Shown: positions 8,469-17,278 of the stretch, piece by piece | Layout: each line of letters opens with the position of its first letter | Numbering within the stretch: position 1 is the first letter of the stretch | Assembly (NCBI RefSeq): GCF_033406955.1 | Contig: NZ_CP137734.1 | Span: 4,340,001 to 4,404,000 of the forward strand | Direction: 5' to 3' | Source: Streptomyces violaceoruber | GTDB taxonomy: Bacteria > Actinomycetota > Actinomycetes > Streptomycetales > Streptomycetaceae | Length of the DNA stretch: 64,000 nucleotides | The notes under the pieces: model-generated | Seen by the model: only the letters and a program-made list of their open reading frames with translations | Databases searched by the model: none | Told to the model about the DNA's origin: nothing | Made by a program: the position numbers and the translations under genes

Positions 8469-10232
8469 ATGCATCGGTACAGGTCCCACACCTGCGGCGA
8501 GCTCCGCTCCTCTGACGTCGGCACCGACGTCCGACTGAGTGGCTGGCTGCACAATCGGCGCGACCTGGGCGGCATCCTCTTCATCGATCTGCGCGATCAC
8601 TACGGCATCACGCAGCTCGTCGCCCGTCCGGGCACCGAGGCGTACGAGGCGCTGGACAAGCTCACCAAGGAATCGACCGTTCGGGTCGACGGCAAGGTCG
8701 TCTCCCGCGGCGCCGACAACATCAACCCCGACCTGCCCACCGGCGAGGTCGAGGTCGAGGTGGGCGAGGTCGAGCTGCTCGGCGCCGCCCAGCCGCTGCC
8801 CTTCACCATCAACACCGAGGACGGGGTCAACGAGGAGCGGCGGCTCGAGTACCGCTTCCTGGACCTGCGCCGCGAGCGCATGCACCGCAACATCATGCTG
8901 CGCACGTCGGTCATCTCCTCGATCCGCAGCAAGATGGTCGCCCTCGGCTTCAACGAGATGGCGACGCCCATCCTCACCGCCACCTCCCCCGAGGGCGCCC
9001 GCGACTTCGTCGTGCCCTCCCGCCTGCACGCGGGCCGCTTCTACGCCCTGCCGCAGGCGCCGCAGCAGTTCAAGCAGCTGCTGATGATCTCGGGCTTCGA
9101 CCGGTACTTCCAGATCGCGCCCTGCTTCCGCGACGAGGACGCCCGCGCCGACCGCTCGCCGGGCGAGTTCTACCAGCTCGACGTCGAGATGAGCTTCGTC
9201 GAGCAGGAGGACGTCTTCCGCCCGATCGAGCAGCTCATGACCGAGCTGTTCGAGGAGTTCGGCAACGGCCGCCACGTGACCTCGCCGTTCCCGCGGATCC
9301 CGTTCCGCGAGGCGATGCTGAAGTACGGCTCCGACAAGCCCGACCTGCGCGCCCAGCTGGAGCTGGTCGACATCACCGACGTCTTCGAGGGCTCGGAGTT
9401 CAAGGCCTTCGCCGGCAAGCACGTGCGCGCGCTGCCCGTCCCGGACGTCTCGGGCCAGCCCCGCAAGTTCTTCGACCAGCTCGGCGACTACGCCGTCTCG
9501 CAGGGTGCCAAGGGCCTGGCCTGGGTCCGCGTCGGCGAGGACGGCAAGCTGTCCGGCCCGATCGCGAAGTTCCTCACCGAGGAGAACGTCGCGGAACTGA
9601 CCAAGCGGCTCTCGCTGGCCCCCGGCCACGCGGTGTTCTTCGGCGCGGGCGAGTTCGACGAGGTCTCCAAGATCATGGGCGCGGTCCGCGTCGAGGCCGC
9701 CAAGCGCGCCGGCCACTTCGAGGAGAACGTCTTCCGCTTCTGCTGGATCGTCGACTTCCCGATGTACGAGAAGGACGAGGAGACGGGGAAGATCGACTTC
9801 TCCCACAACCCCTTCTCGATGCCGCAGGGCGGCATGGACGCCCTGGAGAACCAGGACCCGCTGGACATCCTCGCCTGGCAGTACGACATCGTCTGCAACG
9901 GCGTCGAGCTGTCCTCCGGCGCCATCCGGAACCACGAGCCGGAGATCATGCTCAAGGCCTTCGAGATCGCGGGCTACGACGCCGAGACCGTCGAGCGCGA
10001 GTTCGCCGGCATGCTGCGCGCCTTCCGCTTCGGCGCCCCGCCGCACGGTGGCATCGCCCCGGGCGTCGACCGCATCGTCATGCTGCTGGCCGACGAGCCC
10101 AACATCCGCGAGACCATCGCCTTCCCGCTCAACGGCAACGCCCAGGACCTGATGATGGGCGCCCCGACCGAGCTGGACGAGAGCCGGCTGAGGGAGCTGC
10201 ACCTGACGGTGCGCAAGCCGCAGCCGAAGTAG
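8469..10232 (+). CDS. aspS: Aspartyl-tRNA synthetase
   Basis: Class II aminoacyl-tRNA synthetase of 587 aa, charging tRNA-Asp. Domains in order: N-terminal OB-fold anticodon-binding domain (about 1-110, GWLHNRRDLGGILFIDLRDH), catalytic core with motif 2 (FRDEDARADRSPGEFYQLD), the bacterial GAD insertion (about 290-410), and motif 3 (GIAPGVDRIVMLL). Length and insertion fit the bacterial type. The ATG at 8469 gives the conserved start MHRYRSHTCGELR; the ATG ten bases upstream is out of frame. A parS site lies in its 5' leader. Three 14-bp repeats follow the gene. Confidence 0.98.
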   Translation: MHRYRSHTCGELRSSDVGTDVRLSGWLHNRRDLGGILFIDLRDHYGITQLVARPGTEAYEALDKLTKESTVRVDGKVVSRGADNINPDLPTGEVEVEVGEVELLGAAQPLPFTINTEDGVNEERRLEYRFLDLRRERMHRNIMLRTSVISSIRSKMVALGFNEMATPILTATSPEGARDFVVPSRLHAGRFYALPQAPQQFKQLLMISGFDRYFQIAPCFRDEDARADRSPGEFYQLDVEMSFVEQEDVFRPIEQLMTELFEEFGNGRHVTSPFPRIPFREAMLKYGSDKPDLRAQLELVDITDVFEGSEFKAFAGKHVRALPVPDVSGQPRKFFDQLGDYAVSQGAKGLAWVRVGEDGKLSGPIAKFLTEENVAELTKRLSLAPGHAVFFGAGEFDEVSKIMGAVRVEAAKRAGHFEENVFRFCWIVDFPMYEKDEETGKIDFSHNPFSMPQGGMDALENQDPLDILAWQYDIVCNGVELSSGAIRNHEPEIMLKAFEIAGYDAETVEREFAGMLRAFRFGAPPHGGIAPGVDRIVMLLADEPNIRETIAFPLNGNAQDLMMGAPTELDESRLRELHLTVRKPQPK

Positions 10233-10266
10233 GCCGCGGCGGCCGCACCGCAGCGACCGTCGTTCC

Positions 10267-10306
10267 CGATCCGCCGGTTGCGATCCGCCGGTTACGATCC
10301 GCCGTT
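10267..10306 (+). repeat. Three tandem 14-bp repeats before the glycosyltransferase gene
   Basis: CGATCCGCCGGTTG is repeated three times (10267, 10281, 10295), the last copy slightly decayed. They fill the space between aspS and the next start codon and may be a regulator site or simple slippage. Confidence 0.8.
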
Positions 10307-10330
10307 CTCGAACCACGAAGGAGAAGTGCC

Positions 10331-11104
10331 GTGCCCCTGGTGTCCGTCGTGATGCCCGTGTACAACTCGGCGGCCACCCTCGGCGCAGCCGTCCGGTCGG
10401 TGCTCACGCAGACCCACGGCGATCTGGAGCTGCTGGTCACCGACGACCAGTCCTCCGACGGCTCCATGGACCTGCTGCGCGAGTTCGCCGCCCAGGACGA
10501 GCGCGTCCTGCCCCGCTCCTCGCCGGAGCGGGGCGGCGCGGGCCGGGCCCGCAACCTCGCCATCGAGCGGGCCCGCGGGGACTACGTCGCCTTCCTCGAC
10601 TCGGACGACATGTGGCTGCCGGAGAAGACCGAGAAGCAGCTCGCCTTCGCCGCGGAGGGCACCGCGCCCCTGACGTTCACCTCGTACTTCAAGATGGACG
10701 CCGACCACGACGGCGAGAGCACCGACTGGGTCCCCAACGGCCGGGTGATCCGCGCGCGGGAGCACGTGGACTACCGCGCGATGCTGGTCCAGGACCACAT
10801 CGGTGCTCTCACCGCCATGTACGACCGCAACGTCCTGGGCACGAGGCTGATGCCGGAGATGCGCAAGCGCCAGGACTACGCCCTGTGGCTGTCGATCATG
10901 CGGGACGGCGCCGACGCCCGGGGGCTGGCCGAGCCGCTCGCGGTGTACAGGGCCCATCAGGCGGGATCGCTGTCCTCCAACAAGCTCTCGCTCGTGGAGT
11001 ACAACTGGGCCCTGTACCGCGAGCACGAAAACCTGTCGGTCCCGCGGGCGACGCGGGCGCTGGCCGGCGCCGTGTGGCAGTCGCTGCGCAACTCGCGCAT
11101 CTAG
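10331..11104 (+). CDS. Family 2 glycosyltransferase
   Basis: GT-A fold glycosyltransferase of 257 aa. The N-terminal nucleotide-sugar-binding pattern VSVVMPVYNSAATLGAAVRSVLTQTH, the DDQSSDGS segment, and the metal-binding motif AFLDSDDMW (about residues 84-92) are all present, and RKRQDYALW near residue 180 matches the acceptor-site region. There is no membrane segment. It resembles enzymes that add sugars to cell-surface polymers; donor and acceptor are not identifiable. Start is GTG 10331 behind a GAAGGAG site. The TAG stop coincides with the first bases of the intergenic repeat element. Confidence 0.92.
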   Translation: MPLVSVVMPVYNSAATLGAAVRSVLTQTHGDLELLVTDDQSSDGSMDLLREFAAQDERVLPRSSPERGGAGRARNLAIERARGDYVAFLDSDDMWLPEKTEKQLAFAAEGTAPLTFTSYFKMDADHDGESTDWVPNGRVIRAREHVDYRAMLVQDHIGALTAMYDRNVLGTRLMPEMRKRQDYALWLSIMRDGADARGLAEPLAVYRAHQAGSLSSNKLSLVEYNWALYREHENLSVPRATRALAGAVWQSLRNSRI

Positions 11105-11312
11105 GGCCTGGCCGGCGGATCATGCCGTGGACGCGGGGCCTGGCACGCCCGTCTGCGGCGTTGTCGTCGGTTGCCGACTCCCCCCACGCTCGACTGCGCT
11201 CGCGCGGGGTTGTCGCCCTCCTCCGCCTTGCAGCTGCACGCACCAGACCTCGCTCACCAGCGACAATGAGGCGCCGTGGATTTCCTGCGACCTGATCCGC
11301 CGGACAGGCCCT
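11103..11312. repeat. Intergenic inverted-repeat element, copy 1
   Basis: A 210-bp palindromic element bounded by near-identical inverted ends: AGGGCCTGGCCGGCGGATC on the left and, read on the other strand, AGGGCCTGTCCGGCGGATC on the right. Inside are a second inverted pair (GGCCTGGCACGC... and ...GCACGCACCAGACC) and a core shared with copy 2, including TCTGCGGCGTTGTCGTCGGT and TGTCGCCCTCCTCCGCCTTG. It exactly bridges the stop codons of two convergent genes. No protein is encoded. It looks like a MITE or REP-type Streptomyces repeat that may act as a two-way terminator. Confidence 0.8.
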
Positions 11313-11326
11313 GGCCCGCGCGGGCC

Positions 11327-11692
11327 CTACCGGGCCACGAACTGGGTCAGGATCGCCTGGACCTCGTAGATGTCGACGCCCTTGGTGAAGGTCTTCTGGA
11401 CGGGGGTCTGGGAGCCGGAGAGCCAGATCTTCAGTTCGGCGTCGAGGTCGAAGTGGCCGGCCGTCTCGACCGCGAAGTGCGTGATGCTGCGGTACGGGAT
11501 CGAGTGGTACTCGGTCTTCTTGCCGGTGATGCCCTGCTTGTCGACCAGGATCAGCCGCCGGTCGGTGAACAGGATGGTGTCGCGGATCAGCAGGTAGGCC
11601 GCGTGGACCTGCTCGCCCTGGCCGAGCAGGCGCGCGTACTCCTGCTGTGCCTGGGCCGGGTCGATGCTGTGCGCGTTGCCGAAGAGTGCCAT
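11327..11692 (-). CDS. PH-domain (bPH_1) protein
   Basis: Small cytoplasmic protein of 121 aa that is almost entirely a bacterial pleckstrin-homology domain: about residues 32-120 include LIRDTILFTDRRLILVDKQG, TEYHSIPYRSITHFAVET and a C-terminal helix. Family members are conserved in many bacteria; their ligand is generally unknown. The ATG at 11692 gives the conserved MALFGNA start. The gene is on the same strand as metG but follows its terminator, and its stop codon sits directly beside the repeat element. Confidence 0.88.
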   Translation of the reverse strand: MALFGNAHSIDPAQAQQEYARLLGQGEQVHAAYLLIRDTILFTDRRLILVDKQGITGKKTEYHSIPYRSITHFAVETAGHFDLDAELKIWLSGSQTPVQKTFTKGVDIYEVQAILTQFVAR

Positions 11693-11737
11693 GGTTTCCC
11701 CCCACGTGAGCCGGCTGTTTGTACGATCTTCGCAAAC

Positions 11738-11779
11738 GCGGAGGCCCGGGAGAAGCTTCTGCCTCTCCCGGGCCTCCGC
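11738..11779 (-). terminator. metG terminator
   Basis: Perfect 15-bp stem (GCGGAGGCCCGGGAG / CTCCCGGGCCTCCGC) with a 12-base loop, just downstream of the metG stop codon in the direction of transcription. Confidence 0.88.
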
Positions 11780-11792
11780 TGTAGCGAGCGCG

Positions 11793-13409
11793 TTACGCGG
11801 CCGGCTTCTCCTCGAGACGCGGGAAGAGCACCGCGCCCTTGGTGACCGTGGCACCGGCGGGCAGCCGGCCCCAGTCCGCCGCGTCCTGGACCTGCTGGTC
11901 CGCGAGGGCGCCCAGGGAGGGCTCGGCGCCGAGGGAGTCCCAGAGCTTCTGGGAGGTGTCCGGCATGATCGGGTTCAGGAGGACCGCCACGGCGCGGAGT
12001 GCTTCCGCGGCCGTGTAGAGGATCGTCGCCAGGCGCGCCTTCCCCTCCGGCGAATCGTCCTTCGCGACCTTCCAGGGCTCCTGCTCGGTGATGTAGCCGT
12101 TGACCTGCTTGACGAAGTCGAAGACCGCCAGGATGCCGCCCTGGAAGTCCAGCTCCTCGCCGATCTTCCGGTCGGCCTCGGCCACGGCCTTGGTCAGGCC
12201 GTCGTGGATGGCCTGCTCCGCGTCGCCGTCGGCCGTCGCGGCCGGCAGCTCGCCGCCGAAGTACTTGCCGACCATGGCCGCCACGCGGGAGGCGAGGTTG
12301 CCGTAGTCGTTGGCCAGCTCGCTGGTGTAGCGGGCGGAGAAGTCCTCCCAGGAGAACGAGCCGTCCTGGCCGAAGGCGATCGCGCGCAGGAAGTACCAGC
12401 GGTAGGCGTCCACACCGAAGTGCGTGGTCAGGTCCTGCGGCTTGATGCCGGTCAGGTTGGACTTCGACATCTTCTCGCCGCCGACCATCAGCCAGCCGTT
12501 CGCGGCGATCTTCCCCGGCAGGGGCAGACCCTGCGCCATCAGCATCGCCGGCCAGATGATCGCGTGGAAGCGGAGGATGTCCTTGCCGACCAGGTGCACG
12601 TCGGCGGGGAACGTCGACTCGAACTTCTCCGGGTTCTCGTTGTAGCCGACCGCCGTGGCGTAGTTCAGCAGGGCATCGACCCACACGTAGATGACGTGCT
12701 TGTCGTCCCAGGGGACCGGCACGCCCCAGTCGAAGGTCGAGCGGGAGATGGAGAGGTCCTGGAGGCCCTGGCGGACGAAGTTCACGACCTCGTTGCGCGC
12801 GGACTCGGGCTGGACGAAGCCCGGGTTGGCCTCGTAGTGGGCGAGCAGCTTCTCGCTGTACTCGCTGAGCTTGAAGAAGTAGTTCTCCTCGCTGAGGATC
12901 TCCACCGGCTTCTTGTGGATCGGGCACAGCTTCTGGCCCGCGTACTCGCCCTCGCCGTCGAGCAGCTCGCCGGGGAGCTTGTACTCCTCGCAGCCCACGC
13001 AGTACGGGCCCTCGTAGCCGCCCTTGTAGATCTCGCCCTTGTCGTACAGGTCCTGCACGAACTCCTGGACGCGGTCGGTGTGCCGCTTCTGCGTGGTGCG
13101 GATGAAGTCGTCGTTCGCGATGTCGAGGTGCTCCCACAGGGGCTTCCAGGACTCCGTGACGAGCTTGTCGGCCCAGGCCTGCGGGGTGACCCCGTTCGCC
13201 TCGGCCGTGCGCATGATCTTCTGACCGTGCTCGTCCGTGCCGGTGAGGTACCACACCTTCTCGCCGCGCTGGCGGTGCCAGCGGGTGAGCACGTCGCCTG
13301 CGACGGTCGTATAGGCGTGGCCCAGGTGAGGAGCGTCGTTGACGTAGTAGATGGGGGTCGAGACGTAGTACGCCTTCGCCCCCTGCTTCTCGGTTCCAGT
13401 GGCCGCCAT
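11793..13409 (-). CDS. metG: Methionyl-tRNA synthetase
   Basis: Class I synthetase of 538 aa charging tRNA-Met. The HIGH-type signature appears as HLGH (residues 28-31), the KMSKS loop as GGEKMSKSNLTG, and a zinc-binding insertion as YCVGCEEY followed by CPIHKKPVE, which keeps only part of the four-Cys pattern. There is no C-terminal dimerisation or tRNA-binding (Trbp111-like) domain, as in other short actinobacterial enzymes. ATG 13409 gives MAATGTEKQGAKAYYVSTPIYYVND. A strong hairpin follows. Confidence 0.97.
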   Translation of the reverse strand: MAATGTEKQGAKAYYVSTPIYYVNDAPHLGHAYTTVAGDVLTRWHRQRGEKVWYLTGTDEHGQKIMRTAEANGVTPQAWADKLVTESWKPLWEHLDIANDDFIRTTQKRHTDRVQEFVQDLYDKGEIYKGGYEGPYCVGCEEYKLPGELLDGEGEYAGQKLCPIHKKPVEILSEENYFFKLSEYSEKLLAHYEANPGFVQPESARNEVVNFVRQGLQDLSISRSTFDWGVPVPWDDKHVIYVWVDALLNYATAVGYNENPEKFESTFPADVHLVGKDILRFHAIIWPAMLMAQGLPLPGKIAANGWLMVGGEKMSKSNLTGIKPQDLTTHFGVDAYRWYFLRAIAFGQDGSFSWEDFSARYTSELANDYGNLASRVAAMVGKYFGGELPAATADGDAEQAIHDGLTKAVAEADRKIGEELDFQGGILAVFDFVKQVNGYITEQEPWKVAKDDSPEGKARLATILYTAAEALRAVAVLLNPIMPDTSQKLWDSLGAEPSLGALADQQVQDAADWGRLPAGATVTKGAVLFPRLEEKPAA

Positions 13410-13524
13410 GGTCGAAATCCTACTGGGCCCGCGGAGATCGACTCACACGCGTTTCGGGGGGGGGACGGAGGGCTTCCCCTTCGTCCACCCCCCGAGGGGT
13501 CGTGCGTGCCGCTGCTGTGACCGG

Positions 13525-14910
13525 CTACGGGCGCCAGGTGGCCAGTACGGCCTCGTACAGCTCCTTGTCGGTCAGCTCCTTCGGGGTCTCGCCGGCCAGG
13601 AAGTGGGAGGCGTTGCCCGTCTTGAGCTTGCGGAGGTAGTCGAAGGCCTTGTTCTCCGGGTCACCGAAGGCGACGAAGGAGAAGTGGACGTTCGGGTGGT
13701 TCGCCGCCGCGTCGGTGAGGGACTGGGTGGCGGGGGTCTTGGCGTCGGGGGCGCCGTCGGTCTGGAAGATCACCAGGGCGGGGGTGCCGGGGGCCGCTTC
13801 CTTGGCGTGGTGGGCGAGGACTGCCTCGACGGCGGCATGGTAGCTGGTGCGGCCCATGCGGCCGAGCGCTGCGTGCAGCTCGTCGATCTTGTTCTCGTGG
13901 TCGGTGAGGGTCAGGTCGCCGGTGCCGTCCACCTCGGTGGAGAAGAACGTGACGTGGACCGTGGCCTCGGGGTCGAGGTGCGCCGCGAGGGCGAGGGTCT
14001 GCTCGGCGAGGGCCTGGGCGGAGCCGTCCTTGTAGTACGGGCGCATGGAGGCGGAGCGGTCGAGGACGAGGTGGACCTTGGCGCGGGCGCCGGTGAGGTC
14101 GCGCTTCTTGAGCGCGGCGCCGGCGGCCTTGTAGGCGGTGGTGAGGCCGGGGGCGCGGGAGCGGAGGCGTGCTGCGGGGGTTGCGGGTTTCGACGCCTCG
14201 GCTTCGCCTTCGGCGTCCGTGTCCCTACGGGGTGCCTCCGGCGGGGTGGCGGGCTGTGACGCCTCGGCTTCGCCTTCGGCGTCCGTGTTCCCACCCGCAC
14301 CGCCCGTGCTGCCTTCGTTGTCGGGTGCGGGTGGCCCCTGTGGGGCTTCCTCGCCGTCGGCGGCTGCGGGTTCGGGGGTGGCCTCCGGCTCCGCCTCGGG
14401 CTGCGCCTTCGCCTCCGGCTTGGCTTCCACTTCGGCCTCGGCATCCGCCTCTGCCTTGGCTTCCGCCTCGGCTTCCGCCTCCGGCTCGGCTTCCGCCTCT
14501 GCCTTGGCTTCCGCCTTCGCCTCTGCCTCCGCCTCGGGCTCGGGCTTTGCCTCGGGCTTTGCCTCCGGGCTGGTTTCCGGCTCCGGGTTTGCCTCGGGGG
14601 CGACCTCGGGCTCGGGGTTCGTGGGTGGGGTCGACGGGGTGGGCTTGGGGACGGTGATGTTGGCGAAGGCGGCCTTGACGAGGTCGTGTTCGTCGGGGGT
14701 GGGTTCCGAGCGGGGCTCGGGGATCTGGGAGGGCTCCGGCTCGGCCGAGGTGGTCTCGGCCGGCTCCGGGGGTGCGGTGGGCTGGGACGGGAGCTTCGGC
14801 TCCGGCGCGGTGACCGGCGGTGCCGTCTCCTGCGTCGCACCCTCCGCCTGTGCGGTCCGTTCCTTGCGTGAGCGGCCGAACGCGTTCCGCAGGAGAGTGA
14901 GAATGCCCAT
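13525..14910 (-). CDS. vWA-domain protein with long Glu/Ala/Pro low-complexity tail
   Basis: Protein of 461 aa. Residues about 20-245 are low-complexity, rich in Pro-Glu and Ala-Glu pairs, and include a duplicated DTDAEGEAEAS-PATP unit. Residues about 265-461 form a von Willebrand A domain with the MIDAS motif DRSAS after VHLVLD and a later QTDGAPD Asp. The vWA part resembles those of Ter (tellurite/stress) gene clusters. No signal peptide is evident; a short basic N-terminus MGILTLLRNAFGRSRKE may be membrane-proximal. The acidic tail probably forms an extended spacer. Starts at ATG 14910. Confidence 0.85.
   Translation of the reverse strand: MGILTLLRNAFGRSRKERTAQAEGATQETAPPVTAPEPKLPSQPTAPPEPAETTSAEPEPSQIPEPRSEPTPDEHDLVKAAFANITVPKPTPSTPPTNPEPEVAPEANPEPETSPEAKPEAKPEPEAEAEAKAEAKAEAEAEPEAEAEAEAKAEADAEAEVEAKPEAKAQPEAEPEATPEPAAADGEEAPQGPPAPDNEGSTGGAGGNTDAEGEAEASQPATPPEAPRRDTDAEGEAEASKPATPAARLRSRAPGLTTAYKAAGAALKKRDLTGARAKVHLVLDRSASMRPYYKDGSAQALAEQTLALAAHLDPEATVHVTFFSTEVDGTGDLTLTDHENKIDELHAALGRMGRTSYHAAVEAVLAHHAKEAAPGTPALVIFQTDGAPDAKTPATQSLTDAAANHPNVHFSFVAFGDPENKAFDYLRKLKTGNASHFLAGETPKELTDKELYEAVLATWRP
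14192..14287 (-). repeat. 30-bp direct repeat inside the vWA gene
   Basis: A 30-bp sequence beginning GACGCCTCGGCTTCGCC occurs identically at 14192-14221 and 14258-14287, 66 bp apart (22 codons), so it duplicates the DTDAEGEAEAS peptide without a frameshift. Confidence 0.85.
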
Positions 14911-15073
14911 GTGCGCAACCCTTCGAGTGAGTTGGTGCCGTCAATCCCTGGCCAGGACGGACACGTAAGGTTAGCGGTCCCAGCTTGTGATCTTGTGCAG
15001 GGTCTGGCATGCGGGCGGCGAGGCGTCAAGGCAGGATCCGGTCGTCGCCGCAATTCCCCCAAGGATTCCGCGG

Positions 15074-15095
15074 GTTCACCCGGCGTTCACCGCGA
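15074..15095 (+). promoter_or_regulatory. Pho box (PhoP-binding direct repeat)
   Basis: Two copies of GTTCACC spaced at 11 bases (15074 and 15085: GTTCACCCGGCGTTCACC) match the direct-repeat unit bound by Streptomyces PhoP. It lies about 80-100 bases before the GTG start of the PhoX-type gene, as expected for phosphate-starvation activation. Confidence 0.75.
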
Positions 15096-15173
15096 CGCCC
15101 GGTCCCGGCACGTATGCGCGCCTACGGTCGCGCTGACACCAGGGCATACAGGGATTCTCAAGGGGAGAACACA

Positions 15174-17252
15174 GTGCGCAAGCTCCTGCCGTTGATCGGG
15201 ACGCCGTCCGGTTCGCATCCTGGCGGCCGGTCCGCGATGACCTGCCGTTTCCGGTGTGGCGACGCCTGCTTCCACGAGGTGCCGAACACCAGCTCCAACG
15301 AGTACGTCGGCGATGTCATCGCCGGTGCGCTCAGCCGCCGTTCCATGATGCGTGCCGCCGCCGTCGTGACCGTCGCCGCGGCGGGCGCCGGGGCCGTCGG
15401 GGTGGCGGGGGCGCCGTCGGCGCAGGCCGCGCCCGCGGCCGGAAAGGGGCACGGGAGGCCCTCCAAGGCGTCCGGCGCGCGGGGCCTGCGGTTCACGCCC
15501 GTCGCGCCCAACACCGACGACGCCGTGACCGTTCCGGAGGGGTACCGGCAGGACGTCGTCATCCGTTGGGGTGAACCCATTCTGCGCGGGGCGCCCGCCT
15601 TCGACCCGGAGAAGCAGAGCGCCGGGGCGCAGGCCGGGCAGTTCGGGTACAACAACGACTTCCTCGCGCTGCTGCCGCTGCGGGGCGAGCACGACCGCCA
15701 GCTCCTCGTCGCGAACCACGAGTACACCGACGAGGTGCTCATGTTCCGCGGCTACGACCCCGAGAACCCGACCCGCGAGCAGGTCGAGATCGCCTGGGCC
15801 GCGCACGGGCTGTCGGTCGTCGCCGTGCAGGAGGAGCGCAGGAGCGGGCGGCTCACGGCGGTGTCGCGGCATCGGCTGAACCGGCGGATCACCGCCACCA
15901 GCGAGTTCCGGCTGACCGGCCCGGCCGCCGGGTCCGACCTGGTGAGGACCTCCGCCGACCGCAGCGGCCGCAAGGTGCTCGGCACCCTCAACAACTGCTC
16001 CGGCGGCACCACCCCGTGGGGCACCACGCTGCACGGCGAGGAGAACTTCAACCAGTACTTCGCCAACAGCAGCCGGGACACCGACAAGCGGTACGGGATC
16101 GGGACCGGGGCCACCGAGCGCAAGTGGGAGCGGTTCGACAAGCGGTTCGACGTCGCCCGGGAGCCGAACGAGGTGCACCGGTTCGGGTACGTCGTGGAGC
16201 TGGACCCGTACGATCCGGAGTCGACGCCGCGCAAGCACACCGCGCTCGGCCGGTTCAAGCACGAGGCCGCGACCGTGCGGCTGACGCACGACGGGCGGCC
16301 GGTCGTCTACACCGGCGACGACGAGCGGTTCGACTACTTCTACAAGTTCGTCGGCAGCAAGCGGATGCGGCACGGCAACTCCCGCTGGGCGCGCGAGCAC
16401 AACCTCTCGCTGCTCGACGAGGGGACGCTGTACGTCGCCAAGCTCAGCGGCGACTCCCCCGCCATCGAGATCGACGGGACGGGGACGCTGCCGCGCGACG
16501 GCGAGTTCGACGGCGGTGGCGAGTGGATTCCGCTGGTGACCGCCACCGAGGACGGTGCCGTCTCGCACGTCGAGGGGATGAGCGCCGAAGAGGTGTGCGT
16601 CTTCACGCGGCTCGCCGGGGACAAGGTCGGCGCGACCAAGATGGACCGGCCCGAGGACATCGAGCCGTCGCCGACGACCGGCAAGGTGTACGTCGCGCTC
16701 ACCAACAACTCCAACCGGGGCAAGGCCGGTTACGCGGGCCCCGACGAGGCCAACCCGCGCAACTCCAACAAGCACGGCCACGTGCTGGAGCTGACCGAGC
16801 GCTGGAACCGGGCCGACGCCACCCGCTTCGGGTGGTCGCTGTTCCTGGTCGCGGGTGACCCGGAGGACCCGGCGACCTACTTCGCGGGCTTCCCCAAGGA
16901 CCGGGTCAGCCCGATCTCCTGCCCGGACAACGTCGCCTTCGACGACCACGGCAACCTGTGGATCTCCACCGACGGCAACGCGCTCGGCAGCCACGACGGG
17001 CTCTTCGGCGTGGCGACCCGGGGCGACCGGCGCGGTGAGCTGAAGCAGTTCCTGACCGTGCCGACCGGTGCGGAGACCTGCGGCCCGCTCGTCCAGGACC
17101 GGCGGGTGCTGGTCGCCGTGCAGCACCCGGGCGAGGTCGACGGCGCCTCCGTGGAGCAGCCGGCCAGCTCCTGGCCCGACGGGCCCGGGAAGATCGTGCG
17201 CCCGGCGGTCGTGGCGGTGTGGCGCGCGGACGGCCGCGACATCGGCGTCTGA
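15174..17252 (+). CDS. phoX: PhoX family alkaline phosphatase (DUF839), Tat-exported
   Basis: Protein of 692 aa of the PhoX family, calcium/iron-dependent phosphomonoesterases released to the outside under phosphate starvation. The N-terminus carries the family's conserved TCRFRCGDACFHEVPNTS segment and a twin-arginine signal SRRSMMRAAAVVTVAAAGA (about 55-75) ending near AQAAPA. Conserved blocks include NNCSGGTTPWGT, CEEN-like LHGEENFNQYF, and PDNVAFDDHGNLWISTDG. Start GTG 15174 was chosen for its AAGGGGAGA site; an upstream reading frame without such a site adds 55 unlikely residues. The Pho box upstream supports PhoP control. Confidence 0.9.
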   Translation: MRKLLPLIGTPSGSHPGGRSAMTCRFRCGDACFHEVPNTSSNEYVGDVIAGALSRRSMMRAAAVVTVAAAGAGAVGVAGAPSAQAAPAAGKGHGRPSKASGARGLRFTPVAPNTDDAVTVPEGYRQDVVIRWGEPILRGAPAFDPEKQSAGAQAGQFGYNNDFLALLPLRGEHDRQLLVANHEYTDEVLMFRGYDPENPTREQVEIAWAAHGLSVVAVQEERRSGRLTAVSRHRLNRRITATSEFRLTGPAAGSDLVRTSADRSGRKVLGTLNNCSGGTTPWGTTLHGEENFNQYFANSSRDTDKRYGIGTGATERKWERFDKRFDVAREPNEVHRFGYVVELDPYDPESTPRKHTALGRFKHEAATVRLTHDGRPVVYTGDDERFDYFYKFVGSKRMRHGNSRWAREHNLSLLDEGTLYVAKLSGDSPAIEIDGTGTLPRDGEFDGGGEWIPLVTATEDGAVSHVEGMSAEEVCVFTRLAGDKVGATKMDRPEDIEPSPTTGKVYVALTNNSNRGKAGYAGPDEANPRNSNKHGHVLELTERWNRADATRFGWSLFLVAGDPEDPATYFAGFPKDRVSPISCPDNVAFDDHGNLWISTDGNALGSHDGLFGVATRGDRRGELKQFLTVPTGAETCGPLVQDRRVLVAVQHPGEVDGASVEQPASSWPDGPGKIVRPAVVAVWRADGRDIGV

Positions 17253-17278
17253 GCCGGCCGGGAAGCAACGGGGAGCGG

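Noticed and set aside
11127..11369. ORF through the intergenic repeat element copy 1 (and a similar one in copy 2)
   Set aside because: It is a frame through palindromic repeat DNA, with no ribosome site and no conservation between the copies' translations.
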